Assembly: GCA_944474755.1 (NCBI GenBank)
Contig: OX104115.1
Location: forward strand, 49,779,648 to 49,843,647
Source: Limnoperna fortunei
Lineage: Eukaryota > Mollusca > Bivalvia > Mytilida > Modiolidae
Reading direction: 5' to 3'
DNA: 64,000 nt
The notes under the pieces are model-generated. The model was not told the origin of the DNA. It ran no database searches and worked only from the letters and a program-made list of their open reading frames with translations. How positions within the stretch are numbered: the stretch's first letter is position 1; each line of letters opens with the position of its first letter. Positions 12,478-22,869 of this stretch are shown here, one piece after another. The position numbers and the translations under genes were made by a program.

Positions 12478-14829
12478 CTGAACACAAAAATTCTTATTTT
12501 GAAAAAAACATGACCTGACCACATATAATTTGGTAGTTTTTTAACAGCTTTCTTATTTGTACTCAATTATTTTCTTTTGTTTAAAATCCTTGAGTATTTA
12601 GAATAAAATCTCCAAATGTTTCTTTCTATTCTCAATTGTTGAATTGAGTCACACCATTACAATTTAGAAACACCACATAAGTATTAGTGGGCAATTTTCG
12701 AAATGCAGAACTTTAATTTTTCTTTTTATGTTTTTAATGTTAATGGAAAGCATAAAAGCTATTGAAGTGTGAATTCCGTTTGATTGATAGTACCTAGTAA
12801 TTATAAGATTGAATTTTTCAGATGACTCAAGTCTAAACCTTCAGGCTTGATATAGTTCAATGGAGCAAAAAATCAGCACAAATGATGCTTCAATTATTCA
12901 TTTAACTGCGTCAGTTAGCACCTTAGGTAGCCAACCTGGACATTTATACATTAGTAAAAGGCTGGTGAAAAGTCAACCATCATAAAAACTTTATTTATGT
13001 TGTTCTTTGTCTACTATTAAGCCAATCTTACACATTTTATTTGAGCTTTTATATAGTGTGCTGAACCAACACATGACTGTGGAACTGGCCCCACACTGAT
13101 ACCCTGACAGAGTAAACAATATTTAACAAAATCCCCACCCATAAATTAATCTTATTTAGAAAACAAATAATGTACACAAATATACTGAAAATATCACGAT
13201 AAAGTATCCGATAAGGGCTACATAATCCTAAACTTTCTAATCCTTGTATATCCTGCCTTTTCTAAATACATTCTATATGAATTTAGATATTTGTTTATTT
13301 CTGATTAAACATGAGAACCAAACAGAAAATGATTGCGTTATAGATGATTTACTTAAACACTTTCATAATAAGAATGCCATTATGAGTTACTAATTCTAAA
13401 ATTATGTAATTCATACCTCCAAAAGAAAATTCCATTTACAAGGTTCCATTTCCATTTTTCAACAAAAAAATATTCACTGCTACATGTACTACATTTTTCT
13501 CGTTTAACAAAATGAATTCTACTAACATAATTTCTGAAGAATATCTGTCTTTTTAATTTCAATTGACCCTCAAATGTCAAAAAGTTATGATCATGGACAA
13601 TAGACAGAGCTAAGGGCAGATAATTCTTTTGTAGAATCTTTATTATTGTAATGACTTAATAAAAAGATGGCATAAACAGGCATTTAAATCATTTGTAAAA
13701 ACAAAAGTCAGTGAAAGTTATGCTGTAAGTGTCATGTTGAATGGAAACAATACATTCTTAAGTAGACCAAAAATTGTCCCTTATCTGTAAATAAAACATT
13801 AAACTAGAAAGGAAAAACATGTATGAGTCATCAAGGTATACTAATGCCTCATTAATCACTAATTAAAAACTCAGATACTAAAAAGTCAAATGTCCACCTC
13901 ACTGATAAGAAACAAACTTTTGATGTCCATATATGGAGATTTGATCAAAGTAAAAACTTCATAAATTCATACATTATCAATAATAATCAGTTTGCAGAAC
14001 TCATTAACATTTTCTGTAACTTCCTATTATCAAAATCTTCATAATTGACTTCAAAAAAAAAATTTATAAGAATTAAATGCAAAAAATGCTGCAAAACTTT
14101 CATACATTTTGTATTAACATTTCTGTTAGATAACAATACAATTGTATTTAAATAAAATGCATGGCAAAATATTGTAAAAATATGGAGGCAACAGAACAAA
14201 TATAGAATCAGTCGAGACTTAACTGTCACTTAAAAAAATATGAAACTTTTACTTAATAAACATGAACAAAGGCATGAACCTAAACACCTAAATGATCAAA
14301 TACAGGAGAAAGTGGCAGACAATCTGATCAGTGAACATACACAATACCTAATAAATCTAGATATTAAAGGAAAAATCTGTTAGGGTAGAGATTGTTATCT
14401 AATAACAAATTTGTGTGTGCATTTTGACCTTCTTTACACAGTTGATGTTAAGTTTTTGAATGGAGGGCAAACTTGAAACTGATCTTCTGATAGCTCACTA
14501 AACATCAAGGAGAATTATCTGTTAATTTTAATAGATTTAAATGTAAATAAAACTTACAAAATTGAATAAACCTCTTCATATCAATCTAAATAAAAGTATA
14601 ATTCCGATATGAACAGTCTAATAAAAGCAGGAAGCCTTTACATGTTCCATGTGTTTCAATGTCACCCTTAAGATCTGACCCATGTGTCTTTTATCATATT
14701 AACTATTCCCCCAAACATCTTCAATTCTGAGATACTCAGCACAGCTCCAAACAATTTAACACCAATAAAGCATAAACAACCCAACCCCTATCTGCAACAT
14801 AAAACCAGGAATCTGTAACATAAGCTTAC

Positions 14830-14892
14830 TAGACGTTTCTTCACATTCTCTTTCCAAAGATGAATAATAAACACATTGAAGTGAATCAACCA
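14830..14892 (-). CDS. Candidate 63-nt exon of an unidentified gene
   Basis: Minus strand, between acceptor GTCATATTTCAG|TGG and donor GTCTA|GTAAGC. Two frames are open: phase 0, reading WLIHFNVFIIHLWKENVKKR, or phase 1, reading VDSLQCVYYSSLERECEETS. Good splice signals, length divisible by three. Neither peptide is recognised; it could also be a non-coding exon or chance. Confidence 0.25.
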
Positions 14893-15448
14893 CTGAAATA
14901 TGACAAAGTTTTCCTGAGTCTACAGGGTATTTGGCTAATGGAGGCTATTTAAACTTAAACAGTTGGAAAAAGAAAACTTATCCTTTAAATAAACATGTTA
15001 AAGCTGTAAATAAGACTGTTAAGTCTCCAGAGAAGGTGGAGTAATGTTTGGTAATGTTAGATCTAATGTCCTGCTAAATTCCTTAATTCTGTTTCAATAG
15101 TTGACTACAATATGTTTTGGCCTTTGTTAATTAATCCAATAAGGATAAATTAGATAGATCCACATAACATCTTAAGATGATTGTGAAAATCTCAGTGACA
15201 AACTACTTACACAATAAAACATGTCAACAATATTTAAATTACAGATCCTTGTTTCCCCTTACAGTAACCATGTAAACACATAGATTGGAGACTCAGTCAA
15301 ATTCCTGGGATACACATACCTATATTTGTGGACAGTCAAAATACACAATTCAGTACTCAACCTAATATGATATCCAAATTGTTCTGTTAGGATCTAATAA
15401 CCATTTTTATCAAAAATGACATTAAACATCCTTCACAAAAAAGCACAG

Positions 15449-15699
15449 GTACCCTAGGACAGGACCCCACCCCTGATCCTTTTACATCACTCTTCTAAGA
15501 TCCTTTTAAAGGCCTTCATTATGTCTTTGTCCTATTAATTTCTAATGGATGGAAAAGTATGTTTCCATAAAAATACCAATTTTGGACATTGGGCTGCTTG
15601 TTGATATCTTATTTTATAAAGAAGACCAGAATATAATTTTAAGGCCTTTAAAGGATTTCTTACAAGAGAAAACAAAAAGGGGGTCCTGTCCATGGGTAC
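15449..15699. mobile_element. Foldback (MITE-like) element, diverged terminal inverted repeats
   Basis: The left end GTACCCTAGGACAGGACCCC is matched by the reverse complement of the right end, GTACCCATGGACAGGACCCC. The arms continue to a shared ATCCTTTTAAAGGCCTT-like block, so each arm is about 70-90 bp. The total is ~251 bp with no coding capacity. The open frames on both strands here are consequences of the palindrome. Confidence 0.65.
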
Positions 15700-15934
15700 A
15701 TGAGTTAAAAGCAAATGTCTCACAAATGACATAACCTGGTATTTATGAAAAGATTTATTTATATTTTAATTGAGACCCTAATTAAACAGTGAGATGCAGG
15801 TACAACTCCTTGTGTTATACACACTGTTGTGCTAGGCTGCTCAGGTAATAGTAGGGGTTGTCAAAGTGTAGGTGAGTGTCTGTTTTTGTAATAGTTGGAT
15901 GTTCACCATGACTTAGAGTGTGATATGTTGTGTG

Positions 15935-16310
15935 TGTGTGAAAGTGGTGGATTCTGTATGTTTGTGTGTGTGAAAGTGGTGGATTCTGTATGTTTGTGTG
16001 TGTGAAAGTGGTGGATTCTGTATGTTTGTGTTTGCGTGACAGTGGTGGATTCTGTATGTTTGTGTTTGTGTGACAGTGGTGGATTATGTATGTTTGTGTT
16101 TGTGTGACAGTGGTGGATTCTGTATGTTTGTTTGTGTGTGATAGTGGTGGATTCTGTATGTTTGTGTTTGTGTGACAGTGGTGGATTCTGTATGTTTGTG
16201 TGTGTGTGACAGTGGTGGATTCTGCATGTTTGTGTGATAGTGGAGGATTCTGTATGTTTGTGTGTGTGACAGTGGTGGATTCTGTTTGTTCCTGTGTGTG
16301 ACATTGGTGG
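15935..16310. repeat. GT-rich minisatellite, 32-34 bp unit
   Basis: About 11 copies of a unit containing GTGGTGGATTCTGTATGTTT followed by (GT)n. The unit length drifts between 32 and 34 bp through the (GT)n part. The long minus-strand frame here simply reads the repeat and is not a gene. Confidence 0.9.
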
Positions 16311-16665
16311 ATTATATCTGTTGTGTGTGTGACATTGATGGATTATATATGTTGTTTGTGTGACATTGGTGGATTATATCTGTTGTGTGTGTGACATTGG
16401 TGGATTATATCTGTTGTGTGTGTGACATTGGTGGATTATATCTGTTGTGATTGAGACATTGGTGGATTATATCTGTTGTGTGTGTGACATTGGTTGATTA
16501 CATATGTTGTGTGTTTGACATTGGTGGATTATATCTGTTGTGTGTGTGACATTGGTGATTATATCTGTTGCGTGTGTGACATTGGTGGATTATATCTGTT
16601 GTGTGTTTGACATTGGTGGATTATATATGTTGTGTGTGTGACATTGGTGGATTATATGTGACATT
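16300..16665. repeat. GT-rich minisatellite, 31-bp unit, related to its left neighbour
   Basis: About 11 copies of GACATTGGTGGATTATATCT followed by GTTGTGTGTGT, period 31 bp. It shares the GGTGGATT core with the adjacent 32-34 bp array, so the two are diverged halves of one array. Confidence 0.88.
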
Positions 16666-16699
16666 GGTGTTAGGTGGAGTCTGTATGTTTCTGTGATAG

Positions 16700-18300
16700 T
16701 GGTATATTCAGTATGTTTCCATATGTTATAGTAAGAGTTCTGTTTGTGTGTAGGCATGTGTGTGTGTGTGTGTGCACTACACATTTAAAAGGAATATTAT
16801 AGCCACCTAAAAGACTACAAGTCAACTGACCTTTTTTACCTTTCAACCTGCATGCCTACACATAAACAGACTTTACCACATCAAATTCCTCTAACTTATA
16901 TGATACCAAAACAAAGCTCCGGAGTCAATTCAAATGAAATGAAGTGTTATGAAGGACCCTCAAAACTTACCTGTGTCAACATTTCAAACTGCAATTCATT
17001 GGCATTAATAGGATTTTAGTGTTTGTTTCAGTTGAATGTTTTAATGATATTGAGTTCTCATTGATTTCAAGTGTTTCATTTAAAACTGCTGCAATTCAAA
17101 AAATGTCATTTTAAATGCATTGAATATTATATTGACTGTTCGACAGGCAGGCGCTCCACTAACGTTATTTTGAAGACAAGTGCTGAAATGTTACCTGCCC
17201 CTTTCATTGATATAAAGAAGTTTAATAAATAAATTAAGCCTTAGGGACCAACCTTGTTTTACCAGGGGGTGCATGGGACTCTTTAAAAAATATTCTGGTC
17301 AATTTCTTTTTTTACTACTTTAAAATGCCCCTTTTTCTTTCCTATATAATATTTGTCAATTTTGAAAAAAGTCTTTTCTTAGACATGAAAATAAAAAGAA
17401 AATATGAACAATAAATCCCCCTCCCTCTGCTCCACTACCACATGTAGTGAAGAAAATGCTTTGGTTAAACAAAGCAATTACTATGGTATGTTCTAAGTAC
17501 TACAGTAACATTCATATCAGTTTTATTTTAAAATGATGATTCTTATATAAAATAAATGAACCACACTATATTACACCACTATCAAATATATGCTACAATA
17601 TATCATATAAAATGAAAATATGGGCTATGATTTACAGTTTAGTTACATCCAGTAAAAAGATATTTCCCAAAATGTCTTAAATTAATATGAAATAAAGTTG
17701 TTTTAATGATAAAATTAAATAATTTATACTTGAAATATTTCCAGTGTGATTTTTAATGCTCTACAATGGTGGCATAATCAATTGGATTTTCAAGATGGTT
17801 GCCTGATGACAGGATCTAAGGACTGTCGAGGGAGGAATATTTATAAACTTTAAAGATATAACTTGTAATAATATCTAATTTAATGTCTGCATCAATTTGA
17901 ACTAAAAGACCAAGAGTTTCTTCCTAGGGTTTTACATTGCTATATCTCCTGTCTTTACATTAAAAGGTGATAATATCTGAATTATTTATGAAATATGTAA
18001 ATGACCGGACTAATAAGGGACCATCAATCTGGTATGGGCCTAGAATTTCAGTTTGGACAAAACAAATTTATATGGACATAAGACCTATAAATTTTAATAA
18101 AAAAAAAACTGTGAGCAAAAGGAGGACTTTTTATCAGGCACAAGACACATTCTTCTATACCAATTCCAAAGCCCAACCCCCATTTACATCTAGATATTAA
18201 AATGGTTGACATCATCATTAAATCTTGTAGGTCATCAAAATCCCTATCAGATGTTAATGCCTTAATGGTTTAGTTGTAATAAAATATCACTTTAAAGAAT
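16700..18300. other. Non-coding stretch
   Basis: No gene recognised. A short (GT)n lies near 16757-16773. Confidence 0.45.
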
Positions 18301-18546
18301 GCTGACATCTACAAAGTACCAGTACTAAACAAGGGTTAATACTTTATTGTGCTGACATCTACAAAGTACCAGTACTAAACAAGGGTTAATACTTTATTGT
18401 GCTGACATATACAAAGTACCAGTACTAAACAAGGGTTAATACTTTATTGTGCTGAGATCTACAAAGTACGAGTACTAAACAAGGGTTAATACTTTATTGT
18501 GCTGAGATATACAAAGTACCAGTACTAAACAAGGGTTAATATTGTG
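18301..18546. repeat. 50-bp tandem repeat, five copies
   Basis: Units start at 18301, 18351, 18401, 18451 and 18501 with GCTGASATMTACAAAGTACC and contain AGTACTAAACAAGGGTTAAT. Copies differ at one to three positions, so the array is young. The last copy is truncated. Confidence 0.95.
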
Positions 18547-19501
18547 CAATAAATATCATTTATTTTTACATAATATTGTATTATTTAGAAAGATGTTGAT
18601 ATTGCAATAATAAAAAAGAAAACAAACATTGAAAATATACAGTAAAACACAATCAAATACCTATGGTTGTAGATGCCATAAGTCTTAGTACATGTACTAG
18701 TTTGAGAATATGTATTAGGGAGGTGTATTTAAAGCAACTAATTATGCACTTTTAATCACAGTAAAGTGTGTTTTGTTCATCTTCAACATGTAATTATTAT
18801 TTACTACATGTATAGGACGTAAGTTCCTGCAGATGACCAGTCCACATAAGATGGCTAGACTTTACATTACATTCCTCACCTAATTGTAACAAATTTATCA
18901 CCATTGACACACTATATTGAAGAAAATTACAGAATCATGTACTACTCCACATGTCATGTCTTTAATCTTTCATTACCTAAATGATGATCAATTAAAACTT
19001 TTTTACAAATAATGGCCCAATATAACTTTTGTAATTACACCTGGCTCCGTTTATATGCTTGGATTGGTATCCTTTCAACATTTTCTTGCCTGGGTCGAAT
19101 GTGAATTTGTGGACAGACAGCGGTCATCCATTTACCTGATGATCCATTAATGTCGTTAACCAGAGCGAAAGTTTGTTAACACCCATCGGTCTACAAATGT
19201 TATTGTCCCATTTCCCATTATGCCAGTTATCAATAGATGAAATGTACACCATGAATTTTCTGGTCATTTAAAACCTTTTGCAGAAAATTTATTTTACCAA
19301 ACAGAAATAATCTGGACTCTGGCTTCCTCCCTCCATTAAAAAAATGGCACACCAATGATATAGCTAAAAAATTACTTACAGCGGCATAAACTGCAATTCA
19401 CACAAATAAAAAACACAAATTGCATTTACAAATTCTCTGACTGTTTCCTTACAGTAACAAATATCTTACCGTTTATTGCTTTGACAATAATTCCACAATG
19501 A

Positions 19502-19790
19502 TTAAAAATTGATCAAAGACAGAAATGACCGCTGGTACCATACTGGGAGGGTTCCCAGTGCTCGACCCACAGAGCAGCCCAGCGCGTCCCAAGGTGGCGG
19601 ATAGGGGAGACCCTCTCTTTGAGAGGTTGTCAGTTCATAATATGGGAAGCCTGACAGCGGACCGTAATGGGTAACTTGTTTGGAGAGTGCCAAGCTCCTT
19701 GCAGGATAACGACCCCTTTTGTAGATTTTGAAAAAAAGAGTAGGCTCATTGAAGCCACTACAAAAGGCTAAATTTTCCGCCAAATTTCAA
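19502..19790 (-). mobile_element. Interspersed repeat copy, family shared with ~30.75 and ~46.9 kb
   Basis: Read on the minus strand, GAGCCTACTCTTTTTTTCAA AATCTACAAA and the ~230 bp after it align with the plus strand at 46880-47110 (shared blocks CTACTCTTTTCAAAATCTAC, AGTATGGTCCCAGC-like end). This copy keeps one open frame (TLFFKIYKRGRYPARSLALS...), while the 46.9-kb copy has stops in the matching frame. GC-richer than the flanks. The family is not recognised. Confidence 0.55.
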
Positions 19791-20725
19791 GAGAATGTGA
19801 TTAGTAGTTGCTGTGAAAACTGTTACGAAAACTGTTTCCCCGCCAGCTCAACATTCACCATACTATAACCCAGATTTTCTCTCTGTGAAATCCGGCAAAG
19901 AACTGTGTCTTGTACCTGACATTTGGCAGCAAGCATCAATTAATTTAAATATAACATAACCAACTTTGATCCAAAGACTGATTAATTTCAGGTATCATTT
20001 ATAAACAGAGGATTTAAAACAAAATAAAATTAATATAGGATGGTTGTAATTTTGTGAAAAAATTCCACATTCCTTAAAGATATCAATAAGTATGATAAAA
20101 AATAAAGCTATATATGCTTTTAATTTCTATGGAACAATTGTCACTTTCATTCTGTCCTTGTTTGTACCTATTAACACTGACATGGTTGATTATATCAGAT
20201 CACTATCGAAACTCACAACCAAAATTCTCATTAAAATATCATTTCTTTATAGCTAATTTTACATTAAAAAAACTAACAGTAAAATTTCAAATTTGAAGGA
20301 GTTAATGAAATATACATTATTTAAGTACATAAAATTCATTAAATTCATTTTAAGAATGCTATGTTATTATTCTACTTTATAAATCAAAATAAAAATTATA
20401 AACAAAAGCTTGATTTTCCATATGACTGCTACTGGTTTAACAATTAAGAAATAATTCACTGGAAGCTGAAGTTTATCATTATTACAATGGGATGTCCATT
20501 TATGTTGCATTATTTTATACTGAGCGATATTGAATTATCCTTGAATTATTTCTATTCTTATAAGACAATTATGATTTACCGTAATAGCCAACACCATTTT
20601 TGCCATAAACTGGCTGTTCCATCAATGTAACACACAACATATTGCAACAGATAATCATTGCGTGTCACTATTTATAAAATTAATAAGTCTTATGCAATAG
20701 CTTTTGGTTGGAATTGCAGTTTTGT

Positions 20726-20961
20726 TTGTTTTGTTTGTTTGATGGTGTTTAACGCCATTTTCAGCAATTTTTCAGCTATATCATGGCCTCCAGTTTTTAT
20801 TGGGGGAGGAAGCCGGAGTACCCGGAGAAAACCCCCGACCTGCGGTAGGAAAACTGGCAATCGTTGTCAATTAAGATTGGAGTCGAGTACACCCTGCCTG
20901 CAGTGAGAATTGAACCCGCAATCTCAGTGTTGACAGACCATGTGATCAATAGTAGACGAAC
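20726..20961 (-). mobile_element. tRNA-derived SINE copy, 5'-truncated, with target-site duplication
   Basis: Same body as the full copy at 30287-30549 (B box region, GTACTCCGGCTTCCTCCCCC, AATAAAAACTGGA, GGCGTTAAACACCATC tail and T/G-rich end). It lacks the first ~30 bp, including the A box. A perfect 15-bp direct repeat, GAATTGCAGTTTTGT, flanks it at 20711-20725 and 20962-20976, which proves insertion and that the truncation happened at integration. Confidence 0.9.
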
Positions 20962-21529
20962 GAATTGCAGTTTTGTAATTAGAACAACCCTTCGAGATAA
21001 GTCCTCCTTGTAGCATGTTGCTCAAACATAAATCCTTTCAAATTGCTTCCTCTGACCACTTACATTTATACAAAGTCTATAGGTATGAACCTACTTTGTT
21101 ATGTAATTTTCTCAAAATTTAAATTCACTCCCTTTTTGAAAATCAATGTAGGTCCAAAAGATATTTTTTACTAAATTTAAAATTTTCTAATGGAATTATG
21201 ATTTTTTTTATCTATTTGTACCCCATAAGAGTTTTAACTGACCATGCTGGGATCTTTGGTAAATCATGGCAACTTTTTAACACATAATTTATATCCAACT
21301 TACAGCAAACAAACTTATGCTGTTTACTCATAGTTTCATTTTAAAAATTACAAAAAAATTTAGGGTGTTTTTAAGTATATCAATTTTCTGTTCACCTGTA
21401 ATACATATTTTGACCAATTTTAGCTATGTTATGTTGATCTTAAATATTCATACCTCAAACTAAGTTATCTAATATAAAAAATTAGAATTAAGTATTGCAC
21501 AGCATATAGTTAGTATATATTATACTTAC

Positions 21530-21691
21530 TAAACAAAAAGTTGTTCAAATGCAGACTGTATACAGTTCACCATATCTGTTGTTGTTGTAGACCGTCTGAA
21601 CTGACTGTATGCCTGTTTGTTACACTCTTTTGTCAGTAAGCAAGCTGCATATGCTGCACAAAGTGTTGGGCCATAAAGGGATAACAGAGCA
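21530..21691 (-). CDS. Candidate exon (possibly terminal) of an unidentified minus-strand gene
   Basis: 162 nt. The acceptor is a long T-rich tract ending TTTATTTATTTTAG|TGCTC, one of the best in the window. Only one frame is open: one leading base, then ALLSLYGPTLCAAYAACLLT, KECNKQAYSQFRRSTTTTDM and VNCIQSAFEQLFV. At the 3' end the sequence reads GTT TAG TAAGTATA, so a strong donor (TTTA|GTAAGT) overlaps a TAG stop. Either the exon is internal (2-2 phase) and continues with TA+C/T, or the protein ends here. Composition is clearly less AT-rich than the flanks. Four cysteines; no family recognised. Confidence 0.5.
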
Positions 21692-21724
21692 CTAAAATAA
21701 ATAAAAACAAATGATAATTAAACT

Positions 21725-21895
21725 TGATGAGATGTCACACAGCAAGCTAATGAGACGTCACACAGTGAGCCAATGAGATGTCACATAGCGAGCCAATGAG
21801 ATGTCATACAGCAAGCCAATCAGATGTCACATGGCGATCCAATGAGATGTCTTTCACACAGTGAGCCAATGAGATGTCACACTGCGAGCAACTCA
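21725..21895. repeat. 23-bp minisatellite, about seven copies
   Basis: Unit AATGAGATGTCACACAGCGA plus GCC, with substitutions, and one 4-bp insertion (near 21850). It starts ~30 bp upstream of the candidate exon at 21691 in gene orientation, within the presumed intron. Confidence 0.88.
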
Positions 21896-22565
21896 ATATA
21901 AAATCATACAATTTCTTAACAACACACAGTTTCACTCCAAAAAAAAGTTCAACATTCAGATGTCTTTAACTGCAAATGTACATTAGCAAGTCAAATTAAA
22001 TTTATATAAATATCTTATGGATAAATTACTGCTGTCTTTGTAATTGTTGTTTCAATGCTTCATAATTAAAACCAGCTCACCTATTAGAACATACATGTAA
22101 AACAAACATTCCATTCTGATACCAGTTATTACAAAACTTAGTGTTATTAACTTGATACTAAACCTAAAGTGGTCATACAATAACTGTCTATTACATTGAT
22201 GACCACTTCTCACAAATCATTACAAAACAACTTCCTTACAAAATCTTTGTGGTCAATTTTCCTATTCATTGTCAACTTGAAGGACAGAGACAGAAATACT
22301 GTTTGTACAAGCTAGCTACAGTTACAAGTCAGGTGGTTTGTCCACCCTTACATGTCCACCTTGCCCACACTTCAGTGGACATCATGTTTCTTTTGTTTAT
22401 CATAAGACTTACAAGTATTGTATATTTCACTGATAAGTATGTATGTTTTACTATTTCTGTCAAAATAGTTTTTTAGCAGAGTGGACATTGGTGGGCTGTT
22501 TAGTGTGAACTTGTGAAAAAAATCCTCCAAAGAAATAGACTATTACATCTGAAGTTTGCTTTAGT

Positions 22566-22646
22566 TAAATATTTTATTTATTTTCAAACCTACCAATAGG
22601 TACATTAAATATTTTATTTTCAAACCTACCAATAGGTAAATTAAAT
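22566..22646. repeat. 40-bp tandem duplication
   Basis: TAAATATTTTATTT...CCTACCAATAGGTA appears twice with a 40-bp offset, nearly identical. Confidence 0.85.
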
Positions 22647-22764
22647 ACTCGGTTCATTGTCAATTCCCATTACTATCTGGATCTACATGGAACTGGATAG
22701 ATGGCACAAAATAAAAAAAAACAGATTAAAGAGTATTTTGAATAATACATTTGTTTTTCCTCAC

Positions 22765-22857
22765 ATGTTAACAACTCATTCTTTCTACCATAAAGACAGT
22801 GGAAAGTAGAAATCTCTTGCTCTGATGGAACTCCGCCTAAGCAGCACTGGACATTAC
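22765..22857 (-). CDS. Candidate 93-nt exon of an unidentified gene
   Basis: Minus strand, between acceptor CTGTTGTTGTCTTGCTTAG|G and donor TTAACAT|GTGAGG. The open frame is phase 1-1 and reads NVQCCLGGVPSEQEISTFHC then LYGRKNELLT. The frame stays open beyond both ends by chance. It does not connect in phase with the candidate exon at 21691, so if both are real another exon lies between or they belong to different transcripts. Not recognised. Confidence 0.35.
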
Positions 22858-22869
22858 CTAAGCAAGACA

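Noticed and set aside
13035..13110. Segment between CTCTGTCAG and TGTGTAAGA on the minus strand
   Set aside because: All three frames are open, so openness carries no information.
14551..14595. Possible 28-nt exon ATTTAG|ATTGATATG...|GTAAGT
   Set aside because: Too short; would create a stop with the nearest candidate upstream exon.
15903..16304. 133-codon minus-strand frame rich in His/Thr/Asn
   Set aside because: It translates the GT-rich minisatellite; no independent gene evidence.
19373..19440. 11-nt microexon-like GCAG|TTTATGCCGCT|GTAAGT, minus strand
   Set aside because: Splice signals are good, but the reading phase connects to nothing seen.
19800..19960. Open frames on both strands (KTVSPPAQHSPYYNPDFLSV on plus)
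   Set aside because: Next to a repeat copy and open in many frames; probably part of the repeat.
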